This document shows positions 1-7,621 of a stretch of DNA of 60,602 nucleotides, piece after piece; the stretch's first letter is position 1, and each line of letters starts with the position of its first letter. Both the position numbers and the translations under genes were made by a program. The notes below the pieces were generated by a model. The model was not told the origin of the DNA and made no database searches. It saw only the letters and a program-made list of their open reading frames with translations. Origin of the DNA: Clostridia bacterium (GTDB taxonomy: Bacteria > Bacillota > Clostridia > Christensenellales > Aristaeellaceae); the NCBI GenBank assembly GCA_017427165.1, contig JAFRTK010000085.1, forward strand, positions 1-60,602. The letters are read 5' to 3'.

Positions 1-26
1 ATGCCCGCTTTTCCGGTATACCCGGA

Positions 27-1151
27 TTATTCGTAAGAAACCACGCAGCGGCTGTCGTTGACGATAAAGAAGGTTTTGCCGCGCTGGAGCTTCAGTTCGT
101 TTCCTTCGTCATCGATGAGAATCAGCCGGCCCATCAGGTCATCCCGGTACCAGGCGCCCTTGATATAACGGCCGTTCTGGAAAATATCCGCCTGGCCGCT
201 GCCGGTATAATGGCCGTCTGTGTAGGAATAGAATGTGCCGTGGGCATTCTGGCTCTTGAAGGGGATCCGCAGGACAATGACGTTGCTGAAGGTCAGCATA
301 TTCTCCGTTGCCCGGTCATAGTTGAAGTCGACATTGTTTTTCTCAGCCTTTCCCATCAGGGACTGGCGGAAGTAGCAGTTGATTCCTTCCTGGTAATAGA
401 AGGCACAGTTGGAAGCCTTGTTGGAAGTTTTGTGGTCGTTGTTCTCATAGAACCGCGCGTTGATGACAGTTGCGCTTTCCCCGCGGGTCAGCGGTTCATC
501 CGTGAACAGGAAGGGACGCTGTTCGAACTGAAGGTTGTCTGCAAGCGCCTTTTCATGGATCTTTCTGATAAACACCAGCAGGTTATGCGGAGCCGGAATG
601 GCCTTGGAACGTTCCTTCAGCGCGTTGTTGCCGTTCATGTCATACCACCGGCCGGACGTAGTGGTCATGCCCCACTGCCGGCGCCAGTATTCCACATTGA
701 CCTGGAACTTCTCACCCGGATCAATCGGGGGTGTGCCGGCTGCCACAAAAATGGCGCCGAACATGTTCGCAATGGGCAGGAAGGCCATCCGGGCGGAACG
801 GCTGCCGCCGGCTTTCTCAGGGAATTCGGTGGTATAGAGCGCCAGCAGCTTGTTGTTGCCGGTGCCCTGGTTCGGGACCTGGAAGATCGCGCTTGCGGAT
901 TCCACACCCCAGTGCGGATAGGCGATTTCAGACCCGTCCAGCACCTGGAGGATCGGCGTATAGGCTTCCCCGTTCGTAGACAGGCCGGTCACCGGATCCA
1001 CACCGTCGATGACGGGATTGACGGCGGTAAAGGACGGCTTGGAAACATTCAGCTTCATATCCGGCTCAATGGTGGTTTCCGCGGCGGCCAGCGGCACACA
1101 GGCGGTGAAAACCATCACAACCAGCAGAAACAGTGCAGTCAATTTCTTCAT
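27..1151 (-). CDS. DUF3048 family (YerB-like) secreted protein
   Basis: 374 aa with an N-terminal signal peptide; a Cys at residue 18 after F-T-A could be a lipid anchor, although the -3 Phe is atypical. An RSAR motif near residues 118-121, in the context of an extracytoplasmic beta-rich protein, and a C-terminal segment with the W-Y-R-D then DDEGNELKLQRGKTFF pattern match the two halves of DUF3048, the family of B. subtilis YerB. The biochemical function of this family is unknown; it acts outside the membrane. The ATG is preceded by AAGGAGG at good spacing. It is transcribed alone from a near-perfect promoter at 1218-1246. The family assignment is from recognised motifs; no function is inferred. 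Confidence 0.8.
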   Translation of the reverse strand: MKKLTALFLLVVMVFTACVPLAAAETTIEPDMKLNVSKPSFTAVNPVIDGVDPVTGLSTNGEAYTPILQVLDGSEIAYPHWGVESASAIFQVPNQGTGNNKLLALYTTEFPEKAGGSRSARMAFLPIANMFGAIFVAAGTPPIDPGEKFQVNVEYWRRQWGMTTTSGRWYDMNGNNALKERSKAIPAPHNLLVFIRKIHEKALADNLQFEQRPFLFTDEPLTRGESATVINARFYENNDHKTSNKASNCAFYYQEGINCYFRQSLMGKAEKNNVDFNYDRATENMLTFSNVIVLRIPFKSQNAHGTFYSYTDGHYTGSGQADIFQNGRYIKGAWYRDDLMGRLILIDDEGNELKLQRGKTFFIVNDSRCVVSYE

Positions 1152-1217
1152 ATCGATTGACCTCCTTTTCTATCATGGGACACCGCCCGCGGGCGAAATC
1201 CGCATGAATACCTGCCC

Positions 1218-1246
1218 ATTATACGATAACCGGGGCATTGTGTCAA
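1218..1246 (-). promoter_or_regulatory. Sigma-A promoter for the DUF3048 gene
   Basis: On the minus strand TTGACA (1241-1246), a 17-base spacer and TATAAT (1218-1223): both hexamers are perfect consensus. The start would be about 60 bases upstream of the ATG at 1151. Confidence 0.85.
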
Positions 1247-1275
1247 CAAAACGCAATATATCCGTAACAATTTCT

Positions 1276-2232
1276 TCACGATTTACCGCTGGTTTCCGGC
1301 TTCCGGAAAACCAGCCGCCAGGTGACGATGCCCATCATGGCGCTGGCGGCAGCCATGATGGCGTAGCAGCTCCAGATTGGAAGCGCCGGCAGTTTGTCCT
1401 TTGCGAATTCCATCCCGATGACGATTCCGATGCCGAGGACGAAGAAAACCAGGTGGATCCAGTCCTTCCGGTCCGGGCCATGCCGGCGGATCAGCGCCGC
1501 GGCGATCAGGCCGGCAAGCACCAGCGCGGCTGTCAGCTGGGAAACACGGACAAAGGACCAGACGAGGTACTGGTCCCGCCGCAGGCTTTCACAGATGATC
1601 TGCGCGGCGGAGTACAGAATCAGGAACATCCGGGCTTTTCCGCCGCCGGAACGCCGGGAGAGGAGCAGGACCGCCAGGATGATGAGCGCGATCAGGCCTT
1701 CCAGCATGAAGATTGCCCAGTACCATTCCTCCCATTCATTGACGACGGCAAAGGGGAAACGGCAGAAGACGGAATCGGTATCCAGGCCCATGCCGATTCC
1801 CTGGCCGGTGAAAGGATACTCGGCAAAGCGGCATACCGCAATGACCAGCGCGGCCGGGGCGGCGCAGGCGTCAAACAGGACGGAGCACGGTTCCTTCGCA
1901 ATCCGGGAAGTCAGGAGAACCGCGATCGAGCAGCCCAGGACAGCGCCCCACAGGCCGTAGCCGCCTTCCCACAGGCGGAGGATGCTGTCCAGCCCGGCGG
2001 CTTCATACCAGTACCAGTCTCCCGCGACATGGAACAGTTTGGCAAATACCAGCCCGAGGGGCAGCATCAGGACAGCCAGGGTACTGACGGTTCCGCTTTT
2101 CAGCTTTCCGCGGGAGGTCAGTGCCAGGAGCAGGAGGCCGCAGGTAATTGCGGCGACAACGCAGACCGCGTAGGGCATCACTGTGAGTTCCGTATCCCCG
2201 ACCGGGAGTGTCCAGAGGGGCGTCTGTTCCAA
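1276..2232 (-). CDS. Divergent prolipoprotein diacylglyceryl transferase (Lgt)-like membrane protein
   Basis: 318 aa, about eight hydrophobic segments. The order of motifs follows Lgt: a GGYGLWGAVLG loop where Lgt has G-G-L-S-F-H-G-G, an R-F-A-E-Y-P-F-T-G-Q-G-I-G loop where Lgt has G-R-x-x-N-F-I-N-G-E-x-x-G, and E-S-L-R-R-D-Q-Y-L where Lgt has the C-terminal Glu/Arg motif. The catalytic His of Lgt is Trp here and the conserved Asn and Glu of the Lgt signature appear replaced, so transferase activity is doubtful. The start is TTG, supported by AAAGGAG 11 bases upstream; an ATG six codons earlier is in another frame. It is the last gene of the CapA-NAGPA operon, 36 bases after the NAGPA stop. 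Confidence 0.6.
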   Translation of the reverse strand: MEQTPLWTLPVGDTELTVMPYAVCVVAAITCGLLLLALTSRGKLKSGTVSTLAVLMLPLGLVFAKLFHVAGDWYWYEAAGLDSILRLWEGGYGLWGAVLGCSIAVLLTSRIAKEPCSVLFDACAAPAALVIAVCRFAEYPFTGQGIGMGLDTDSVFCRFPFAVVNEWEEWYWAIFMLEGLIALIILAVLLLSRRSGGGKARMFLILYSAAQIICESLRRDQYLVWSFVRVSQLTAALVLAGLIAAALIRRHGPDRKDWIHLVFFVLGIGIVIGMEFAKDKLPALPIWSCYAIMAAASAMMGIVTWRLVFRKPETSGKS

Positions 2233-2268
2233 GGGAAAAGCATCTCCTTTCCAAATCGGCCGGACGGA

Positions 2269-3249
2269 TTACTCGGCAGCGGGTTCCGCGGTTTCAGCCG
2301 GCGCATCCGGGATATAGGCCGAGGCAAAGTACAGGATATCCACGATTTCCCGCCGCGCGCTGCGGTTCGGGCAGTTGACCTTTTCGCCGAGGAACAGCAT
2401 GCTGGAAGAAGCACCGCCGTCGAGGTTATAAGCCTGCAGGACACCCTCCCGGGAGGCGACCAGGTCCGCGAACTGCTCCAGCGTCATGCCGGTGGAGCCG
2501 GGATCGTCCGGTCCTTCGCAGCAGATGCACATGTATTCCAGCGGGCCGGTCTGGCAGATGGCCATCCGCTGGGTATTTTTGGTCGGGCCGTTATTGGTGT
2601 TCGGGAAATCACTCTGTTTGACTCCGTCGATCACCAGGGCGGGACCGAAGGTGAAGGAATTGACGATGTTGTCCGCCAGCGGCTGGTACGGTTCCAGGTC
2701 CGCCATGACGGCAGACTTGAGGATGTGCAGGTCGCCGGCTTTGTCAATCAGCAGGATATCGAACTGGATACTTCCGTTGTAGGACAGGTTCCGGTCGTTT
2801 TTCGGCAGGTACCAGGCGCGTCCCTGGCGGATGGTGATACCGGTGTTGCGGCGCTTGGTGAAATAGTCGCCGTTGACTGCCAGGACCGCGTTTGCGCGCT
2901 TGGCCAGCCGGTCGCACCGGACTTCCGATGAATTCCCGTAGCTTCCGGACATCATGGACCGGATCTGGGAAGCGTTTGCGATCTTCACCCGGGCAATCAT
3001 ATAGTTGGTGTCGTACATCCGGCCGGTTTCAAAGGAAACGGAGATGGAAGGATCGGAATATTCCGTATCTGAAATCCGGCCGCTCTCCTGCGGGAGCGGA
3101 ATCGCATCCGGTACTTTGGACAGTTTTGTCTCCGCGTCGATCGGGATATCAATGATTTCCGCCCAGCCCACATGGGTGGCGGAGGGAATCAGGAACAGGA
3201 AACAAAACAGCAGCAGGAGGATCACAAGGGTTTTCAGTACGTTCTTCAT
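2269..3249 (-). CDS. Secreted phosphodiester glycosidase (NAGPA/DUF2233 family)
   Basis: 326 aa with a strongly hydrophobic N-terminal signal or anchor. The body carries V-N-G-D-Y-F near residue 135, a TFGPALV segment and N-L-D-G-G-A-S-S near residue 273, the hallmark active-site signatures of the NAGPA family, which remove a terminal sugar from sugar-phosphodiesters. It probably acts on cell-surface or extracellular phosphoglycans; the substrate cannot be told. The C-terminus is a short Pro/Ala/Glu tail. Its ribosome binding site (TAAGGAG) overlaps the stop of the CapA gene nine bases upstream, so the two are translationally linked. A second NAGPA enzyme is encoded at 36773-38017. Confidence 0.88.
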   Translation of the reverse strand: MKNVLKTLVILLLLFCFLFLIPSATHVGWAEIIDIPIDAETKLSKVPDAIPLPQESGRISDTEYSDPSISVSFETGRMYDTNYMIARVKIANASQIRSMMSGSYGNSSEVRCDRLAKRANAVLAVNGDYFTKRRNTGITIRQGRAWYLPKNDRNLSYNGSIQFDILLIDKAGDLHILKSAVMADLEPYQPLADNIVNSFTFGPALVIDGVKQSDFPNTNNGPTKNTQRMAICQTGPLEYMCICCEGPDDPGSTGMTLEQFADLVASREGVLQAYNLDGGASSSMLFLGEKVNCPNRSARREIVDILYFASAYIPDAPAETAEPAAE

Positions 3250-3258
3250 GGCGGCTCC

Positions 3259-5199
3259 TTACATTTCCGGTATGATCATACCGTTCTCATCAAACATAAT
3301 ACGTCCGGTTTCGAGAAAATATTCCGGCGGGTTCTCACATTTGGCCGGGACGTTCTTCGCGGTCAGGATCCGGAATGTTTTCCGGATCTCCGCCTCATCG
3401 GTCTGCACAAAGGGGCGGTAATCACCGCTGCCGGATGTCTGGCAGGGAACCACCTCGATTCCGGACAGGATGACGCGGTTTTCCGCCTTCCGGTAAGTGA
3501 AACGGAAAATCCCGGTGTGCGGATCCACTTTCGACATGGTGCCGAAGGTGAAATTCCCGGTGGAGAACATAATCGGCTTCCCCTGGTAGAACATCATGGG
3601 CTGCAGCACATGGGGATGATGGCCATAGATCACATCCGCCCCGCCGTCGATCAGCTGTTTGGCCATGGTGACCTGTCCGGCAGACTGCGTGAGGTAGGTT
3701 TCACGGCCCCAGTGCAGGCTGACGATGACAATATCGCAGCCATCCTCTTCCTTCAGCTTCTGCACGCGCTTGATCAGGTTCTTCGTGTCGCCGCTCTGCG
3801 GATACGTCATCCCGACAAAGCCGAAGCGGATGCCGTTGACATCCCGGACGAGCAGGTCATCAAAACCGTTGGCCATGCCGTAGGAGACAGACCCGAAACG
3901 CGCGATCCCGGCTTCATCGAGGACGGCCAGGCTGTCAAGGTATCCCTGACGCAGGTAGTCCATACAGTGGTTGTTGACCGTATTGACGACCTCGATGCTG
4001 CCTTCCAGCAGGATGTTCACATGATCCGGCGCAGCCCGCAGGGGGAACATGATATCTTTGCGCTGGTTCCGTTCCGTCAGGACGGCTTCCAGGTTGGCAA
4101 CCGTCAGGTCATCGGAGGCCAGGTATTCCTTCACCAGGGAGAACGGCCAGGCATATCCTTCCCGGTCCACCACGGAATGATAGGAATTCGGGGATTTGAT
4201 GGAGTTGAATCCGTCCCCGATGGAGCAGTCCCCGATAAAGGACAGGAGCGCTGTGTTTCCGGAACCGGGTTCCGGGGATTCGACAGCCGGCTCATCTGCA
4301 CCGGGCTCATCCACAGCCGGTTCATCCGCTTCGGTACCGGTTTCCGGTCCGGGTTCCGGAGAATCCGCCGGTTCAGGCGATGCGGCAGGCTTACCGGCTG
4401 CATCTTCCGGGACAGGAGCCGCCGGTTTTTCTTCCGTGCTGGCCAGCATGAAAGGATTGTTCCTGGAACCGTCCCCGCCGGTAATCCGGACGCGGGCCAG
4501 GTCCAGCCGGACCGCCAGCCGCAGGCCGGCCACCTTGGTATTGGTATAGGCGCCCCAGCTGATATGCCCGTTATGGCCGACGAGACCGAACTTGTAGTCG
4601 GTCGGGTTTTTGATGGCGATACACCACCAGGGGCTTTTCCCGTTGGCCCTCTCCACATACAGGCCTTTTGAACGGGCATACGGTGTGCTGACGCCCTGGC
4701 GGTCCGGATGGGCGTTGATCTCCTCTCCCCAGGGGTTATTGGAGAAACCGTAGGCCGGGGTGAGGGCTTCTTCCTTCGTCAGGGGGCGCAGTGTGCCGAG
4801 CTCCGGATCGGAAACCAGCGCTCCGCGCAGGGGATTGTCTCCCATCAGGTTATCCAGCATTTCGGAATTGATCCAGGGGAACAGGTCGCTTTCGGCGTAG
4901 CTGCTGATCCTGCGGAAAGTATGTTTTTCAATGACTTTCGGGTCGGTTTCGAAAATGACCTGCTTTACATCGATGACATTTTCCATATGAAGCAGGGCTA
5001 TCCCGTCATCGATGCTCAGGATCCGCCAGAGCACCGGACGGACGGCACCGTCCGCCTCGTACGGATACTCACCGAGATTCACATACTGGTATCCCTGCCC
5101 TTTGATGTACCCGCGCATTTCCTCCCCCAGGACTGCGGCGGGCAGCAGAAGCGAGACCAGCAGGATTGCGAACAGCAGGGAAAGCAGGGTTTTCCGCAT
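3259..5199 (-). CDS. DUF6273-CapA fusion, secreted metallophosphatase-like protein
   Basis: 646 aa with a signal peptide ending near L-G-E-E. Residues about 30-250 resemble DUF6273 (YVNLGEYPY, PVLWRIL, SSYAESDLFPWIN). A Pro/Glu/Ala-rich linker of about 50 residues follows, and residues about 318-600 form a CapA domain (calcineurin-like poly-gamma-glutamate synthesis type): S-F-I-G-D, V-A-N-L-E, V-N-N-H, S-L-H-W-G-R-E and Y-G-H-H-P-H-V-L-Q. CapA proteins act in poly-gamma-glutamate or capsule metabolism; here no capB/capC genes are near, so the substrate is open. First gene of a three-gene operon with NAGPA and an Lgt-like protein. ATG chosen for the AGGAGA site eight bases upstream. Confidence 0.85.
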   Translation of the reverse strand: MRKTLLSLLFAILLVSLLLPAAVLGEEMRGYIKGQGYQYVNLGEYPYEADGAVRPVLWRILSIDDGIALLHMENVIDVKQVIFETDPKVIEKHTFRRISSYAESDLFPWINSEMLDNLMGDNPLRGALVSDPELGTLRPLTKEEALTPAYGFSNNPWGEEINAHPDRQGVSTPYARSKGLYVERANGKSPWWCIAIKNPTDYKFGLVGHNGHISWGAYTNTKVAGLRLAVRLDLARVRITGGDGSRNNPFMLASTEEKPAAPVPEDAAGKPAASPEPADSPEPGPETGTEADEPAVDEPGADEPAVESPEPGSGNTALLSFIGDCSIGDGFNSIKSPNSYHSVVDREGYAWPFSLVKEYLASDDLTVANLEAVLTERNQRKDIMFPLRAAPDHVNILLEGSIEVVNTVNNHCMDYLRQGYLDSLAVLDEAGIARFGSVSYGMANGFDDLLVRDVNGIRFGFVGMTYPQSGDTKNLIKRVQKLKEEDGCDIVIVSLHWGRETYLTQSAGQVTMAKQLIDGGADVIYGHHPHVLQPMMFYQGKPIMFSTGNFTFGTMSKVDPHTGIFRFTYRKAENRVILSGIEVVPCQTSGSGDYRPFVQTDEAEIRKTFRILTAKNVPAKCENPPEYFLETGRIMFDENGMIIPEM

Positions 5200-5251
5200 T
5201 CAAACGTCTCCTAACATTTCACCGGATATATCTGAAAAACATCAACACTTT

Positions 5252-5280
5252 ATTTTATGAAAAGCGCCGCAGGTTGTCAA
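5252..5280 (-). promoter_or_regulatory. Sigma-A promoter for the CapA-NAGPA-Lgt-like operon
   Basis: Minus strand TTGACA (5275-5280), 17-base spacer, TAAAAT (5252-5257). The -35 hexamer contains the TGA stop codon of the upstream hydrolase gene. Confidence 0.8.
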
Positions 5281-6110
5281 CGCGGCGGGGCGCCTTCCGG
5301 CGAACGGGAAGGGGAGGCAAAACGCGCTGCGTACTGTTCGCACAGCTTCCGCTTGGCTGTTTTCGCGTTCCGGGTCCAGAAGAAAACGTCGAACCCATGG
5401 AAATTGCCGGGATACACATCGACGGCCGCATCCACGCCGGCTTCCTGCAGATTGCGGATATAGGTCCGGGTTTCATCCAGGAACGGTTCCCCGTCCAGCA
5501 CATAGGTGTAGGCCGGGGGAAGCCCGGTATAATCCGTTTCGCGGGAGGGCGAAGCGTATTTCGGAACGGAGGGGGAACCGTACAGGCTGCCCAGGTAATG
5601 CTTCCAGCCCCAGTGATTGCGGCGCGTGTTCCAGTTGTGGCCGTGATTGTCCCGGGAGGACGGGGTATCAAAGCAATCCAGCATCGGATACAGGGGGATC
5701 TGGAACGCAACCGGAATCCGGCCCTGGTCCCGTGCGTACAGGCAGACAGCGGCGGCGAGCCCGCCGCCGGCACTTTCCCCGCCGACGATCAGCTGATCCC
5801 GCCGGATGCCGAGCTCTTCGGCGTGGTCCGCCATGTACTCCAGGGCGGTATAGCAGTCCTCCAGCGCGGCGGGGTAAGGCTTTTTCCAGGCCAGGCGGTA
5901 TCCGGGGGAAACCACCACGGCACCGTACTTCCGCGCGAGCATCCGGCCGCAGGAGCCGTAGACCATGGCGGCCATGCCGGTCATGTATCCGCCGCCGTGG
6001 ATCCAGAGGATGCCCGGAACCGGCCCTTTCTGCCCGGCAGGGCGGAGGATGATCAGCTTCTGGTGCCCCGTGCGGGCAGGAATATGGCGGATTTCCCGAA
6101 TCAGTCTCAT
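5277..6110 (-). CDS. Alpha/beta hydrolase (hormone-sensitive lipase-like esterase)
   Basis: 277 aa, cytoplasmic. Oxyanion motif H-G-G-G near residues 36-40, nucleophile elbow G-E-S-A-G-G near 108-113, a likely acidic residue in VLDGEPFLD near 205 and catalytic His in N-F-H-G-F near 237: the HSL/acetyl-esterase family. It hydrolyses short-chain esters; deacetylation of acetylated plant sugars is plausible given the surrounding carbohydrate genes, but is inference. The open frame extends to 6209, but the ATG at 6110 has AGAAAGGA seven bases upstream and a promoter lies between the two candidates, so 6110 is used. Confidence 0.85.
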   Translation of the reverse strand: MRLIREIRHIPARTGHQKLIILRPAGQKGPVPGILWIHGGGYMTGMAAMVYGSCGRMLARKYGAVVVSPGYRLAWKKPYPAALEDCYTALEYMADHAEELGIRRDQLIVGGESAGGGLAAAVCLYARDQGRIPVAFQIPLYPMLDCFDTPSSRDNHGHNWNTRRNHWGWKHYLGSLYGSPSVPKYASPSRETDYTGLPPAYTYVLDGEPFLDETRTYIRNLQEAGVDAAVDVYPGNFHGFDVFFWTRNAKTAKRKLCEQYAARFASPSRSPEGAPPR

Positions 6111-6153
6111 ACAGATGTCCTTTCTTCTGGCAGGTGCCAAACGCACATATGCA

Positions 6154-6182
6154 AGTATACCGTACAAATAAGGAAAAGACAA
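6154..6182 (-). promoter_or_regulatory. Promoter for the alpha/beta hydrolase
   Basis: Minus strand TTGTCT (6177-6182), 17-base spacer, TATACT (6154-6159). Divergent from the glycosyltransferase promoter 20 bases away; the -10 position rules out the longer open-frame start at 6209. Confidence 0.7.
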
Positions 6183-6202
6183 TTGCCGGAAGGGTGCCAA
6201 CC

Positions 6203-6231
6203 TTGACAAAAAAAGGCATATGGTGTTTAAT
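6203..6231 (+). promoter_or_regulatory. Promoter for the GT2 glycosyltransferase
   Basis: TTGACA (6203-6208), 17-base spacer, TTTAAT (6226-6231), about 64 bases before the GTG start. Confidence 0.75.
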
Positions 6232-6294
6232 ACGTCCGTTGCGTTTTATTGGAGGGGACGGAGCGGGTGCTCTGTGAGTTGAGGAGGAACCACG

Positions 6295-7617
6295 GTGTCT
6301 GTATTGAAAACGATCCTGCAGATCATTGGCGGATTCACGGGCCTGTACCTGGCCGGGATGATGATCTACCAGCTGATTCTGGGATTTTTCGGATTCGGAA
6401 AGAAAACAAAGGATTATGAGGACCACGATCCGGAATCCCGGTTCCTGGTGCTTGTGCCGGCCCATAACGAGGAAAAGGTTATCCGGGATATTGTGCAGAA
6501 CCTGCAGGAGATGGATTATCCGAAGGAACTGTACGACTTTTACGTGATTGCCGACAACTGCACGGACCGGACCGCGGATGTCGTGCGGGAGCTGGGCGCG
6601 AACGTGATCGAAACCTGCAAGGAAAGCCCGGACGCACCGACCGGAAAACCGATTGCCCTGCGCAAGGCGCTGGAAGCGATCGGGGATTACCGCAGCCGGT
6701 ATGACCTGATGATGATCTTTGACGCGGACAACCTGATTGATACCAACATGTTCCGCGAGGTGAACAGCCAGTACCTGGACAAGGACAAGCCGGATTTCAT
6801 CCAGTGCTACCTGGGCGCGAAGAACAAGAAGGGCATTGTGGCCTGGTTCTACTATACCGGCTACACGCTGACCAACCGCTTCTTCGACCTGGCCAAGCAC
6901 CGGCTGGGGCTGAACTGCGCAATCGGCGGAACGGGCTTCGCCATGTCGACTGCCTACCTGTATGAACGCGGCGGCTGGACCACGCGCTCCCTGACGGAAG
7001 ACTTCGAGATCCAGGTGGAAGCGACGCTGGAAGGCCGGCGGATCCTCTGGAACCACAATACGCGCGTGTATGACGAAAAGCCCACCTCCATGCGGGCATC
7101 CATCCGGCAGAAGATCCGCTGGGGCCAGGGACACTGGTTTGTGGCCCTGAGCAATACGGGCCGGCTGTTCGGATCGGTGCTGACGGGAAAGATCAGCGTC
7201 GGGGAATTCCTGAGCCTGCTGACATACATGTACAGCATTACCACGTACATCGCCGCAGCGCTCCAGCTGGTGGTCAGCATCGCGCTGGCGCTGATGTCCC
7301 CGGAAGAACCGATGTTCACTTTTTCACTGGATACGACGCTCTTCGGACTGGGGCTGTTTGTGTACAGCTATATGTTCCTGTTCTACTATGCGGACCGGAA
7401 GGACAACAATATCCGGTTCAGCCTCCGGACGCTCCCGGTGATGGTCGGCGGGTTTGCCGCCAGCTCCATTGTCGGCGTGTTCAACCAGGTGGTCGGCCTG
7501 CTTCGCTGGCGGGACCAGCTGCACTGGGTCAAGACGGAGCACGCGATCGATGCCGATAACGAGCAGATCCGGAATATCGCCCCTGTTCACCACAAGGTGA
7601 AGGTCAAGGCCGCATAA
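6295..7617 (+). CDS. Processive-type GT2 family glycosyltransferase, membrane
   Basis: 440 aa. One N-terminal membrane segment, then a GT-A catalytic domain beginning LVPAHNEEKVI near residue 57, D-A-D near 142, and the Q-x-x-R-W-type motif QKIRWGQGHW near 270, followed by about three C-terminal membrane segments. This is the layout of cellulose/hyaluronan-synthase-like or N-glycosyltransferases that polymerise or attach sugars from a UDP donor at the cytoplasmic face. No PilZ domain is seen. GTG start with GAGGAGG upstream. It stands alone; its 3' end is four bases from the convergent helicase gene. The product glycan is unknown. Confidence 0.85.
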   Translation: MSVLKTILQIIGGFTGLYLAGMMIYQLILGFFGFGKKTKDYEDHDPESRFLVLVPAHNEEKVIRDIVQNLQEMDYPKELYDFYVIADNCTDRTADVVRELGANVIETCKESPDAPTGKPIALRKALEAIGDYRSRYDLMMIFDADNLIDTNMFREVNSQYLDKDKPDFIQCYLGAKNKKGIVAWFYYTGYTLTNRFFDLAKHRLGLNCAIGGTGFAMSTAYLYERGGWTTRSLTEDFEIQVEATLEGRRILWNHNTRVYDEKPTSMRASIRQKIRWGQGHWFVALSNTGRLFGSVLTGKISVGEFLSLLTYMYSITTYIAAALQLVVSIALALMSPEEPMFTFSLDTTLFGLGLFVYSYMFLFYYADRKDNNIRFSLRTLPVMVGGFAASSIVGVFNQVVGLLRWRDQLHWVKTEHAIDADNEQIRNIAPVHHKVKVKAA

Positions 7618-7621
7618 ACCA

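Noticed and set aside
1009-2931. 640-codon open frame on the plus strand
   Set aside because: It runs antisense across the Lgt-like and NAGPA genes. Composition is Gly/Arg/Gln-rich without any motif, and it has no ribosome binding site; GC-rich codon bias opens such frames.
3172-4671. 499-codon open frame antisense to CapA
   Set aside because: No motif, no start signal; the opposite frame is a clear DUF6273-CapA protein.
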